A stretch of 64,000 nt of DNA from assembly GCA_945900775.1 (NCBI GenBank), contig CAMDJP010000001.1, positions 1 to 64,000 on the forward strand, given 5' to 3'. Positions within the stretch are counted from its first letter, which is position 1. Every line of letters starts with the position of its first letter. Shown one piece after another: positions 1 to 8,467 of this stretch. The notes under the pieces are model-generated. The model searched no databases. It was given only the letters and a program-made list of their open reading frames with translations, and was not told the DNA's origin. The position numbers and the translations under genes are program-made. This DNA is from Akkermansia muciniphila. GTDB lineage: Bacteria > Verrucomicrobiota > Verrucomicrobiia > Limisphaerales > SIAT01.

Positions 1-917
1 CCTTCGTCGCGCAGCGGCTCGGTCGGGTCCACGTAGCCTTCGATGACGAAGTCTGAATTCGCCGGAACCTCCAGATCGTTGGTCTCGCACTTGACGAGTT
101 CGACGGATTTTTTGCGGAGGTAACCGGCGAGGAGGAATTCGTCGAGGCCGTCGGGCAGGGGCGCGGTGGCGGCGAAGGTGAACACGGGATCGCCGCCGAG
201 GAAAATGGCGACGGGCATGCGCGTGCCCGTTTCGTAGTAGCGGCGGCCGTGGCGCGCGCCGACTTTCTGGAGCTGCCAGTGCATGCCGGTGGTGCGGTCG
301 TCGTAAATCTGGATGCGATACATGCCGACGTTGCGCTCGCCGGTGTCAGGATCTTTAGTGACCACGCAGGGAAGCGTAATGAAACGTCCACCATCGAGCG
401 GCCAGCATTTGAGAATGGGTAGGTCGGCGAGTGTGGGTGGATTGGCCGGCGTGCCTTTCTGCCAATCAGGTGCAGGCGGCCAACTCGTCGCAGCAGCAGG
501 CGCGTCGAACTTGTGGATGACTTCCTTGCACGGTCCGGTGCGCACGACTTTGGGTTTCGCGTGGCGGAGGTCGAGTGCGGTGCCGAGGAGTTTGATTGCC
601 TCGCGGAAGCCGGTCGGCGGCTTGGCCTTCATGAGCGAACCGAGCTCGGCGGCGACGGCGTCCACGGACTCCGCGCCCATGCTCATCGCCATACGTTTGT
701 GCGAGCCCATCGTGTTGATCGCGACGGGGAAGGGGGAGACAATGCCGTTCACCGTGGGCTTCTCGATGAGCAGCGCCTTGCCGCCGCCGAGCTTCTTCAT
801 CTCGCGATTGGCCAGTTCGGTGATCTCCAACTCGGTGGCGACGGGCTGTGTGATGCGGATGAGCTCGCCAGCGCGGTCGAGTTGCTCGATGAAGTCGCGG
901 AAGGATTCAAAGGCCAT
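1..917 (-). CDS. UbiD-family decarboxylase, N-terminal part (runs off the window)
   Basis: Reading the minus strand from the ATG at 917 gives 305 codons without a stop, beginning MAFESFRDFIEQLDRAGEL and reaching the window edge. The phrases NREMKKLGGGKALL, FPVAINTMGSHKRMAMSMG and EGYVDPTEPLRDEG are typical of UbiD-type prenylated-FMN decarboxylases, which remove an aromatic or alpha,beta-unsaturated carboxylate, for instance late in ubiquinone or menaquinone synthesis. The C-terminal part and the catalytic Glu-Arg-Glu region lie outside the window. A menaquinone role is the usual annotation for these proteins but is an inference here. Family assignment is firm; substrate is not. Confidence 0.88.
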   Translation of the reverse strand, partial: MAFESFRDFIEQLDRAGELIRITQPVATELEITELANREMKKLGGGKALLIEKPTVNGIVSPFPVAINTMGSHKRMAMSMGAESVDAVAAELGSLMKAKPPTGFREAIKLLGTALDLRHAKPKVVRTGPCKEVIHKFDAPAAATSWPPAPDWQKGTPANPPTLADLPILKCWPLDGGRFITLPCVVTKDPDTGERNVGMYRIQIYDDRTTGMHWQLQKVGARHGRRYYETGTRMPVAIFLGGDPVFTFAATAPLPDGLDEFLLAGYLRKKSVELVKCETNDLEVPANSDFVIEGYVDPTEPLRDE

Positions 918-926
918 AGCGCGGCA

Positions 927-955
927 ACAATAGCAGTTCAGTTTATCGCTGCAAA
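927..955 (-). promoter_or_regulatory. Candidate promoter for the ubiD-family gene
   Basis: On the minus strand TTTGCA (955-950) is followed after 17 nt by TATTGT (932-927), and the ATG lies 9 nt beyond. This is a four-of-six match at each box. The short distance would leave little or no 5' untranslated leader. Identified by eye only. Confidence 0.35.
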
Positions 956-1060
956 CAGCCTTCTCTCTATCTTGTGTGCGGCTTGCATTTTTTTATAGGG
1001 CTGCGGATAGTGAGGAAGTAATCGATTGCGCAATGGTCATAGTGTGAGGGATGCTTAAAT

Positions 1061-1690
1061 ATGAGAAATAGACTTTTGAAATCAAGCGTGCGATTTGGAA
1101 TTGGGACAGTGTTGTGGGCGTTAGTGACTGGATTTCTGGTTATGAATACTACGGGTGCGGAATCAAAGACGGGGAAGACGCAATTCGCCACGTTCGGTGG
1201 CGGTTGCTTCTGGTGTGTCGAAGCGGTATTCGAACGCTTCGACGGCGTGCGAGATGTGGTCTCTGGCTATGCAGCTGGCAAGACGCAGAACCCCACTTAT
1301 AAACAGATTTGCGAAGGCACGACAGGTCACGCTGAGGTGGTGCAAATCGAGTTCGATCCGGCAAAAATCACTTACGAGCATCTGCTTGAAATCTTCTGGG
1401 AAACGCACGACCCGACCACGCTGAATCGGCAGGGCGCTGATGAGGGGACGCAATACCGGTCCATCATCATCTGCCATGATAAAGGTCAGCAGGAGGTCGC
1501 CACAAAATCAAAGCTGGCTGCTGCCAAGAATTTTCGCGGCTCAATCGTGACCGAGATTGTTCCAGTGACGAAGTTTTGGTCCGCGGAAGAAAACCACCAA
1601 GATTATTTCCGGCGAAATCCTAACGCGCCTTACTGCGCGCTGGTCATCAGTCCCAAGCTGCAAAAGCTGGAGAAGAAGTCCAAGCGTTAA
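1061..1690 (+). CDS. msrA: Exported peptide-methionine (S)-S-oxide reductase MsrA
   Basis: 209 residues. MsrA reduces methionine-S-sulfoxide in proteins using thioredoxin-type reductant. The active-site motif GCFWC sits at residues 48-52, with Cys49 as the nucleophile, and GTQYRS and the late cysteine in NAPYCALV fit the family. Residues 1-33 are a positively charged stretch followed by a hydrophobic segment (FGIGTVLWALVTGFLVM), so the enzyme is probably secreted or membrane-anchored and repairs envelope proteins. It is divergent from the ubiD-family gene, with about 140 bp between them. The first ATG is used because it gives the complete export signal. Confidence 0.93.
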   Translation: MRNRLLKSSVRFGIGTVLWALVTGFLVMNTTGAESKTGKTQFATFGGGCFWCVEAVFERFDGVRDVVSGYAAGKTQNPTYKQICEGTTGHAEVVQIEFDPAKITYEHLLEIFWETHDPTTLNRQGADEGTQYRSIIICHDKGQQEVATKSKLAAAKNFRGSIVTEIVPVTKFWSAEENHQDYFRRNPNAPYCALVISPKLQKLEKKSKR

Positions 1691-1728
1691 AGGTCGCGCA
1701 ATCGCGCATCAGGAACAAAGCAATCCGG

Positions 1729-3519
1729 TCAGTGCCCGTGCTGCTGTTCTTGGATGTACTCCTGCTTGAGGCCGAGCTTCTCCGGGGCGTGTAGCACGAG
1801 CATCTTCATGCGGATATCGGCGGGCACTTCGCTGCGCGTGAGTTTCGAAATCACAATCATTAGAACGATGGCGAGCGGCAAGCCCCAGATAGCCGGTTGC
1901 TCGGCGAGCGTGCGTGCGAGGGGATGTGCGGCGTACCAAACTTTCAGTCCCTCGGCCCACTTGGCCTGATCAGCGACCATCGTGCTGGCGATGGCTACGA
2001 GACTGAGCGTGCCGCCGGCGAGCATCCCCGTGGCGGCGCCCTTCATCGTGATGTTCCGCCACCACGTGGCGAGAAAGAGCAGGGGGAAATAACTCGTCGC
2101 GGCGATAGCGAAGGCCCATCCGACCAGTTTGTTGATCTCGAATGTCTCCACAAAGAAGCCAAGCAGGATCGCGCCCACGCCGCAGATCACAGCACAGTAC
2201 TTAAACATCTTCATCCGATCTTCCGGTGTAGATTTCGGGCGGAGGATGCGGCCGTAAATGTCGTGCGCTAGTGCGCCGGTCATCGAGACGAGTAGTCCGG
2301 AGAAGGTGCTCATGAACGCGGCGAACGCGCCGGCGCAGGTAATGCCGCTGAGTACGGCGCCGAGTGTGCCGTACTTTTCGGTGAGGATGAGCGGAAGGTT
2401 TAGAACCACGCCGTCGGTGCCCTTCACGCCGGTGAGACCGTTGTAGAGCTCAGGCATCAGGTTGCGTCCCATCACGCCGAACACCGGCGGGAAGACGTAG
2501 AAGACACCAATGAGAATCATCACCCACATCGTGGTGCGCTTGGCGGCGACGCCATCGGGGTTGGTATAGAAACGCACGAGGATGTGCGGCAGGCCGGCTG
2601 TACCGCAGACGAGTGCGATGATGAGCGAGTAGGTGTAGAGGAGTGAATAGGGCTTCGATTCCTCAGCCGAAAGGCCGGCGGCCTTGGCGGCTTTGGTGGT
2701 CAATGGGCCGAAAGGATTGAGCCAAGTCTCGTCCTTCGGAGCCTTTGCTGGCAGCGCTTGGCGGTTAAGTTCGGCGGCTTTTTCCAGACTCCTCGAGGCG
2801 TCGCCTTCGGAGATCATCCCGCTAGTCGGTTTCGTCGAGTTGGCTTGCAGGTGATTTCCGTAATGACCGTACACCGACATGAGCACGAAGATTGGCAGAG
2901 AGATGGCGAACATCTTAATCCAGTACTGAACGGCTTGCACGAGGGTGATGCCTTTCATGCCCCCGAGCGCAACGTTGAGCGTGATGACTGCGCCGACCAG
3001 CACTACGCCGACCCAGTACGGCAGGCCTTTGACGCCGCCAATCCACTCGATGTCCTTAAAGATGTAGGCGAGCGTCACGCCCGCGCCCTTCATCTGCGGC
3101 ATCGTGTAAAAGAAACCGATGAAGAGAACGAAGATTACGGCAATCTTGCGGAACATCGGTGAATCGAATCGGCCTTCGGCGAAGTCCGGAATGGTGTACG
3201 CGCCGAAGCGCCGTAATGGTCCGGCAATGAATAGCAACAGGAACAGATAGCCGCACGCGTAACAGACCGGGTACCACAGGGCATCGTAGCCGCTGGACAT
3301 TACCATACCCGCGACGCCCATGAAGCTGGCGGCACTGAGATATTCCCCGGAGATGGCGCTGGAGTTCCAGCCGACGGAGACGGAACGGCCGGCGACGAAG
3401 AAGTCACTGGCGGTCTTGGACTTATTGGCGGACCAAAAACCCATCGCGACGGTCACGATGACGGTGATCGCGCTGAACGTGAGAATCCACGGATCAACGT
3501 TTGCGAGGAGAGGAATCAT
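1729..3519 (-). CDS. actP: Sodium:solute symporter, cation/acetate (ActP-like) type
   Basis: 596 residues with about 13 hydrophobic segments. It belongs to the SSS family and most resembles ActP-type acetate/monocarboxylate permeases: GRSVSVGWNSSAISGEYLSAASFMG near residue 45, then a long periplasmic loop with NPFGPLTTKAAKAAG near 265-280. It would import acetate or another short carboxylate with Na+. The gene upstream on the same strand encodes a DUF485 protein 17 nt away, and the DUF485-symporter pair is the usual arrangement for ActP loci. Start is the ATG at 3519. Transport class is secure; the acetate substrate is inferred. Confidence 0.87.
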   Translation of the reverse strand: MIPLLANVDPWILTFSAITVIVTVAMGFWSANKSKTASDFFVAGRSVSVGWNSSAISGEYLSAASFMGVAGMVMSSGYDALWYPVCYACGYLFLLLFIAGPLRRFGAYTIPDFAEGRFDSPMFRKIAVIFVLFIGFFYTMPQMKGAGVTLAYIFKDIEWIGGVKGLPYWVGVVLVGAVITLNVALGGMKGITLVQAVQYWIKMFAISLPIFVLMSVYGHYGNHLQANSTKPTSGMISEGDASRSLEKAAELNRQALPAKAPKDETWLNPFGPLTTKAAKAAGLSAEESKPYSLLYTYSLIIALVCGTAGLPHILVRFYTNPDGVAAKRTTMWVMILIGVFYVFPPVFGVMGRNLMPELYNGLTGVKGTDGVVLNLPLILTEKYGTLGAVLSGITCAGAFAAFMSTFSGLLVSMTGALAHDIYGRILRPKSTPEDRMKMFKYCAVICGVGAILLGFFVETFEINKLVGWAFAIAATSYFPLLFLATWWRNITMKGAATGMLAGGTLSLVAIASTMVADQAKWAEGLKVWYAAHPLARTLAEQPAIWGLPLAIVLMIVISKLTRSEVPADIRMKMLVLHAPEKLGLKQEYIQEQQHGH

Positions 3520-3536
3520 GCCGTGGGTTCGGTCGG

Positions 3537-3854
3537 TTATTTCCGCTCAGCCGCCGCGTTGCCGCGTGTGACTTCATCTACCTCGGCTTCTTCAAGGGCG
3601 ATGGAGCGACGGATGAAAATCCAGGAGATGATCCAGACCAATGGAAAAAACAGGATGCCGACAATGAGCCACGTGAGCGTAAAACCAAAAACGCGCGTCG
3701 CCATCAACTCGGGCGCGAAGTAGTTCAGCAGCGGCAGACCGAAGAGAGCGATGAGGAAAGTCGCGGCGCAGGCAATCGAAAGGCGAAGCTGGCGCTGCAT
3801 CAACATGTGCAGAAAACTTTCGCTGTGTATGTCCGGCTTTTCAGGCGGTTGCAT
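3537..3854 (-). CDS. DUF485 small inner-membrane protein
   Basis: Starting at the ATG at 3854 gives 105 residues: MQPPEKPDIHSESFLHML, then two hydrophobic helices (about 25-47 and 58-82), then a charged tail with EEAEVDEVTRG. The size and two-helix layout match DUF485 (YjcH-like) proteins encoded just before ActP-type symporters. The reading frame stays open upstream on the minus strand, but that part overlaps miaB antisense and is not conserved-looking, so the shorter start is chosen. It is probably co-transcribed with the symporter. Molecular role is unknown. Confidence 0.82.
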   Translation of the reverse strand: MQPPEKPDIHSESFLHMLMQRQLRLSIACAATFLIALFGLPLLNYFAPELMATRVFGFTLTWLIVGILFFPLVWIISWIFIRRSIALEEAEVDEVTRGNAAAERK

Positions 3855-3959
3855 GGGGCGAGTGTGTAGCAAAGGGGCCTTGCAAGAGCAACGACCCATT
3901 TCAAAATCTTCCGTCTTTCCATCGAACGCACCCTGCCGTAACGTCCTCCGCTCGAGAGA

Positions 3960-5318
3960 ATGCCGACCGTTTTCATTAAAACCTACGGTTGCCAGATGAA
4001 CGAGCGCGACAGTGAAGCCGTTGCTGCGCAACTCGTCGCCAAGGGCTATTCGCTCGCTCCCACGGAGACCGTGGCGGATGTGATTCTGCTCAATACCTGC
4101 AGCGTACGCGATGCCGCCGAGCAGAAGGCCCTCGGCAAGATGGCCAATCTCGCCGGTCAGTTCCGCAGGACACGGCGCGACGTGGTGCTCGGTTTCATGG
4201 GCTGCATGGCCCAGAGCCGTGGACAAGGGCTGATTGACCAACTTCCAGATGTGGATCTCGTACTCGGCACGCAAAAGTTTCATCGCGCTGCGGATTACAT
4301 TGACGATCTGCTTGCGGGTCGCCGCCAGCAGATTGTGGACACTGCGGAAGAGCAGGGGAGCGAGGCGACCATTCGTGAGCATTTGCTGAACGGTTCGACC
4401 ACGAGCGTTCCCGTGACCGCCTTCGTGAGCATCATGCAAGGCTGCAACCAGTACTGCACCTTCTGCATCGTGCCGTACACACGCGGACAGGAACGCAGCC
4501 GGCGTATCGAAGACATCGTAGCAGAATGCCGTGAACTGGTTTCAAAAGGGACGAGAGAGATCACCTTGCTCGGCCAGATTGTGACCAGCTACGGCAAGCG
4601 CGACTATCCGGTGCGCGATGACAAGTCGGCTTTTGTACAACTGCTCGAGGCCGTCCACGAAATCGAAGGTCTTGAGCGCATTCGCTTCACCTCGCCGCAT
4701 CCGAAAGGCTACGGAGACGATCTCATCGAGGCTTACGGGCGTTTGCCGAAGCTGGTCGAGAGCGCGCACCTTCCTCTCCAGAGCGGCTCGGACCGCGTCC
4801 TGAAACTGATGCACCGCGGCTACACACGAACGAGATTTCTGGAGATCATCGCCAAGCTTCGTGCGGTCCAGCCGGCGATGGGAATCACCACCGATATCAT
4901 CGTCGGTTTTCCAGGGGAGACCGAGGCGGATTTTGAGGAAACGCTCTCGCTTTGCCGTGAAGTCGGGTTCGATAACGCGTACGTCTTCAAATACAGTCTC
5001 CGCAAGGACACGCCCGCCGCTGAGATGCCGGGGCAGTTGCCTGTAGAAATCATCGAGGAACGTCACGCGCGCCTGCTTGGCCTGATCAACGAGATTGGTG
5101 GGCGCAAATTCGCGAGTCTCGCCGGTCGCACGATGCAAATCCTCGTGCAAGGCCCGAGTCACCGGAATGCCGCCCGCCTTGAGGGACGTACGCGCTGCAA
5201 CAGGATTGTTGTGTTTGATGGCAGTGAGCGCCATCACGGTCAGTTGCTCGACCTCAAAATCACGCGCGCCGGCTCGTTTACACTTTATGGCGACCCTGCC
5301 ATTCTCAACCTCGACTGA
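3960..5318 (+). CDS. miaB: tRNA-2-methylthio-N6-isopentenyladenosine-37 synthase MiaB
   Basis: 452 residues. MiaB adds the 2-methylthio group to i6A37 of tRNAs reading UNN codons. The N-terminal domain has the three auxiliary-cluster cysteines (Cys11 in YGCQMNE, Cys47 in NTCSVR, Cys82 in MGCMAQS). The radical-SAM motif is Cys162/166/169 in GCNQYCTFCIVPYTRG. A TRAM domain occupies about 385-450. HLPLQSGSDRVLKLMHRGYT and DIIVGFPGETEADF are typical of the MiaB subgroup. The gene is divergent from the DUF485 gene. Confidence 0.96.
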   Translation: MPTVFIKTYGCQMNERDSEAVAAQLVAKGYSLAPTETVADVILLNTCSVRDAAEQKALGKMANLAGQFRRTRRDVVLGFMGCMAQSRGQGLIDQLPDVDLVLGTQKFHRAADYIDDLLAGRRQQIVDTAEEQGSEATIREHLLNGSTTSVPVTAFVSIMQGCNQYCTFCIVPYTRGQERSRRIEDIVAECRELVSKGTREITLLGQIVTSYGKRDYPVRDDKSAFVQLLEAVHEIEGLERIRFTSPHPKGYGDDLIEAYGRLPKLVESAHLPLQSGSDRVLKLMHRGYTRTRFLEIIAKLRAVQPAMGITTDIIVGFPGETEADFEETLSLCREVGFDNAYVFKYSLRKDTPAAEMPGQLPVEIIEERHARLLGLINEIGGRKFASLAGRTMQILVQGPSHRNAARLEGRTRCNRIVVFDGSERHHGQLLDLKITRAGSFTLYGDPAILNLD

Positions 5319-5331
5319 CTTGCTTTCACCG

Positions 5332-5871
5332 ATGACACCCTCTGAACTCGCTATCCTGCTCGGCGTGATTTTTATCCTGCCGAATATTTACGGTTATTTC
5401 CGACCAGCTGCGTTTGGCGCCGCGGTACGGAAGTTTCCGCGCTCGGAGCCGTGGGGTTGGCTGTTCATGCTGGCGGGCACTGCGTGGTTCGTGTGGATTG
5501 TGCAGGAAACCCCTTTGGCCGAGTTCGACGCCTTCAAGAAGCATTTCCTCGTCGGCTTCACCGCGGTGGGTGTTTTGACCTGTTTTTTTGTAAAAGACTT
5601 CCTCGCTGTGCGCGGATTGTCCGTCGTCGGCCTCCTGTTGGCGAAAGTGGTGATCGAGAAGTTCCGCTGGCTAGACACCGACTGGCGTCTCTATCCGATT
5701 GCCATTGCCTACCTCTGGGTGCTCGCAGGGATGTGGTTCGCCATCTCGCCGTGGCGATTACGCGATATTCTCGAATGGGAGCTGGCGAGCGATGGCCGTA
5801 TCCGCCTGCTCTGCGGTGTGCGTGTGGCGATGGGCGCTCTCTGGGTGATTCTTGGCCTGACAGTTTTCTGA
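5332..5871 (+). CDS. Uncharacterised inner-membrane protein
   Basis: The ATG at 5332, 13 nt after miaB, opens a 179-residue protein with about five hydrophobic helices (roughly 3-22, 38-55, 70-88, 96-113, 123-144) and a final one ending in GALWVILGLTVF. An extended frame upstream overlaps miaB and is rejected. No catalytic motif is recognised. The tight spacing suggests it is read with miaB. The product is real by frame, hydropathy and placement, but function is unknown. Confidence 0.7.
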   Translation: MTPSELAILLGVIFILPNIYGYFRPAAFGAAVRKFPRSEPWGWLFMLAGTAWFVWIVQETPLAEFDAFKKHFLVGFTAVGVLTCFFVKDFLAVRGLSVVGLLLAKVVIEKFRWLDTDWRLYPIAIAYLWVLAGMWFAISPWRLRDILEWELASDGRIRLLCGVRVAMGALWVILGLTVF

Positions 5872-5906
5872 CCGCCGTCGCCCCGCTGGGAATCGTTTGA
5901 CCTAGG

Positions 5907-6653
5907 CTATTCCTTCTCCTTGCGCGGAGCGCGATCGCGGTTGAGTTGCTGCAGTTCACGGACCGACTTACGCAATTCTTCCAACTCTGCACGGAGCGCC
6001 CGCACGTCATCATTCGCCCCAGATTTGGGCGGGAGATCGCCGTGGTTTTTGACGGGTTTTTGAGCGTTCTCGGGCGCTTGGCCCTTGATAACTTTCATCT
6101 TATCACTCGTCGGCTTCTGGCGGGACTCTTCTGATTTGCCCTGCTGAGTGAGTTGTTGCTGAACCTTGTCAGCCAACTCGCCCATGCCTGCTTGGCGAAG
6201 ATGCGCAATCGCTTCGGAGAGATGTTTCCGGCGCGCGTCATCACCTTTGCCCCCGGCGGAAGGCGTTTTGCTCGGCTTCTGCGACTGCTTTTCATGCAGC
6301 ATGTCCTTTGTCTCGCGGGCCAAGCGGTCCGCCTCCTCCGTTTTTCCTTTGCTGCGCAATGACTGAATTTTCTGTTCACGCTCCGCCAGCCATTGCTTTT
6401 GATCGTCGCCGCCTGCAGTCGGTTTCTTATCGGCACCCGGTTGCTGCCCTTCCAGTCTTTTCATCAAGGCTTCGGCCTCTTGCCAGACGCGCCCGGCTTC
6501 ATCCAATTTGCCTGCAGACTTCAACTCGGAAGCCTTCAAGCGCAATTCGCGAATCTGCTCACGAATGCGCTCGGGTGAGCGTTTTTCCTGAGCAGAGGAA
6601 ATTGTGATGCTCAACATTATGGCGAGCGCGAAAGGGAGCAGAGTTTGTTTCAT
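5907..6653 (-). CDS. Secreted alpha-helical / coiled-coil protein of unknown function
   Basis: 248 residues with a clear Sec signal peptide (MKQTLLPFALAIMLSITISSAQ). The rest is very rich in Lys, Glu, Gln and Arg. It contains three helical repeats of the form ELRLKASELKSAGKLDEAGRVWQEAE, SLRSKGKTEEADRLARE and HLRQAGMGELADKVQQQ, resembling degenerate TPR-like hairpins. It ends in a predicted coiled coil (DDVRALRAELEELRKSVREL). No enzyme motif is present. Likely a periplasmic scaffold or binding protein, by inference only. It lies downstream of the EF-hand PQQ propeller gene on the same strand. Confidence 0.72.
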   Translation of the reverse strand: MKQTLLPFALAIMLSITISSAQEKRSPERIREQIRELRLKASELKSAGKLDEAGRVWQEAEALMKRLEGQQPGADKKPTAGGDDQKQWLAEREQKIQSLRSKGKTEEADRLARETKDMLHEKQSQKPSKTPSAGGKGDDARRKHLSEAIAHLRQAGMGELADKVQQQLTQQGKSEESRQKPTSDKMKVIKGQAPENAQKPVKNHGDLPPKSGANDDVRALRAELEELRKSVRELQQLNRDRAPRKEKE

Positions 6654-6761
6654 GGCTTGTTTGGTCTGGGTTGTTCCTCCGCAAGGTGAGCTGATTTACG
6701 GAAAGCTACAAGCGAATTTATGAAGCAACGAGAGTGCCAGAGTGAGATGGAAACGAACCAG

Positions 6762-8174
6762 TTACTTGCCAAAGCACATCAGACGCTTCTCTGTCCGTAG
6801 GAAGATTTGTCCGTCCACCATCGCGGGTGTGGACATGACAGTCTCGCCTATTTCGTTTCGAGCCAGCACTTCGAGCGAACTGCTACTGCTGAAAACGGTC
6901 ACGGTGCCTTTCTGCGAAATAGCGTAGATATTTCCGTCCACCGCAGCGAGGCTCGCGTAGTAATCGCCGAATGCACCGAGGCGTTCGTCGCGGTAAATGA
7001 TTTCGCCGGTCTTCGCGTCGCAGCAAGTGACCATTCCGCCGCTGCGCACGCTGTAAACACGACCCTGATGATAGAGCGGCGAGGCCACGTAAGGCAGGCT
7101 GCGGTTGTGTTTCCAAACGACATGCGTGTCGGTGATGTCGCCACGGCCGCCTGGTTTCACGGCGAAGATGGCGTTCTCCGCCTGCACGAACTGTGCGGCC
7201 ATTCCTTCAAACTCGGCTTTGGTCACGGTGCCGTCTTTGTCGAGATCGAACTGCGTGAAGCGATCCCAGAATGGGCCCGACGGAAACTCATCTTTTGTCA
7301 GCTTGCTGTCCTTGTTCGTGTCGTTTTGTGAGAGAAAATCCGCGTGCGGCGGAAGAGTGAGACGATCTCCGGCGTCGCCGCCGATGTTCCAACTCGCGAT
7401 GAAGAGCAGGCCCTCGCCGGCTGCAGGGGAGGCGTTCGCGACGCGTGCCATGCCACGGCAGGTCCATCGAAGCGAGCCATCCTTCGGATCGTAGGAGGAA
7501 ACTTTCAGCGAACCGTTGACGATGATCTCCTCGGTGCCGTCGTGTCGCCAGACGAAGGGTGTCGCGAAACCGCGACGGTGGCTCGGACGCGCCGTTTTCC
7601 AAGCCTGTTTGCCGGTGCGCTTGTCGACGGCGACGAGGAAGGAATCCATATCGCTATCGCACAGTTGAATGACGAAATCTCCGGCGAGAATGGGAGAACT
7701 CCCCGCGCCGAACTCGACAATCGGCTGGGGCAACGGATGGCGCCAAAGTTCCTTACCCGTGAAGTCATACGCAAGTAGCCCGTAGGAACCGAAATAGACG
7801 ACGACGCGCTCGCCATCCGTGCAAGCGGTGGGCGCGGCGGGATTGCTGATGCGATGGGAGGCCTCGATTTTTTCAGCAGGCGCGACTTTTTTCCAAAGTA
7901 TTTTTCCAGAGGCGCGATCGAGCGCGAGCGTAACAAGTTTTCCCGCGTCCACCCCGGTAAGGAAGATGTGTTTATCCCAAATGACAGGTGAGGAATGGCC
8001 GGCAGGCAACTCCGCGCTCCAGACGAGATTCGTTTTGGGACCAAAGTGGATGGGCGGCTTGCCATTGCCGATACCGGAAGCATCCGTTCCGCGGAACTGC
8101 GGCCAGTTTGTGGCGTTCGTGGTGCAGATGTAAGCAGCAATGAGCGTGGCGGCGAGAGATAACGAGAGGCGCAT
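6762..8174 (-). CDS. Secreted PQQ-like beta-propeller protein with an EF-hand pair
   Basis: 470 residues with a signal peptide ending near TNA (residue 22), then NWPQFRGTDASGIG, the N-terminal signature of outer-membrane/periplasmic PQQ-like quinoprotein propellers in PVC bacteria. WD-like blade motifs (LDRASGKILWKK, DKRTGKQAWKT, DPKDGSLRWT, DAKTGEIIYRDE) recur every 40-50 residues. Between blades, at about 284-325, is a pair of calcium-binding EF-hand loops, DTNKDSKLTKDE and DLDKDGTVTKAE, with acidic ligands at positions 1, 5 and 12 of both and at 3 of the second. True PQQ binding is unproven; the family is usually called PQQ-like. Two paralogues lie at 9258 and 17314. Confidence 0.88.
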   Translation of the reverse strand: MRLSLSLAATLIAAYICTTNATNWPQFRGTDASGIGNGKPPIHFGPKTNLVWSAELPAGHSSPVIWDKHIFLTGVDAGKLVTLALDRASGKILWKKVAPAEKIEASHRISNPAAPTACTDGERVVVYFGSYGLLAYDFTGKELWRHPLPQPIVEFGAGSSPILAGDFVIQLCDSDMDSFLVAVDKRTGKQAWKTARPSHRRGFATPFVWRHDGTEEIIVNGSLKVSSYDPKDGSLRWTCRGMARVANASPAAGEGLLFIASWNIGGDAGDRLTLPPHADFLSQNDTNKDSKLTKDEFPSGPFWDRFTQFDLDKDGTVTKAEFEGMAAQFVQAENAIFAVKPGGRGDITDTHVVWKHNRSLPYVASPLYHQGRVYSVRSGGMVTCCDAKTGEIIYRDERLGAFGDYYASLAAVDGNIYAISQKGTVTVFSSSSSLEVLARNEIGETVMSTPAMVDGQIFLRTEKRLMCFGK

Positions 8175-8467
8175 GGCGAGAAAGTGTTTCGTTGTTGATT
8201 GTTGGTAACTGAATCGAGAGCGTCAAAGAAGCAAATTCCTGTAAGCCGATTTTCTACGGTAAAGTTTCCGTCTGTCTTTTTAGTAAACGGCATCGATGTG
8301 CTGTCGAAGTAAAGTAACCGGACAAGAATCTTGACTCTCATCTCTAGAGGCAGAAAATTGTGGGAAATGAGCTCGAGTCGAAAACAGGTTTCTGCCTGCG
8401 ACTGGGAAGACGCTGAGTAAACACGGTTCCTATTAATTCAATAACCTATGAACAAGATGATGAACGG
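8175..8467. other. Intergenic region between divergent genes
   Basis: About 290 bp separates the divergent starts of the EF-hand propeller and the SGNH hydrolase. I see no RNA gene, repeat or convincing promoter. A short out-of-register ORF begins at 8448 and is discussed under findings. Confidence 0.6.

Noticed and set aside
1..998. Two overlapping plus-strand frames (313-933 and 513-998)
   Set aside because: They are antisense to a partial but unmistakable UbiD-family frame.
3855..4439. N-terminal extension of the DUF485 protein to about 300 residues
   Set aside because: The extra part is antisense to miaB and precedes a good ATG that gives a typical DUF485 length.
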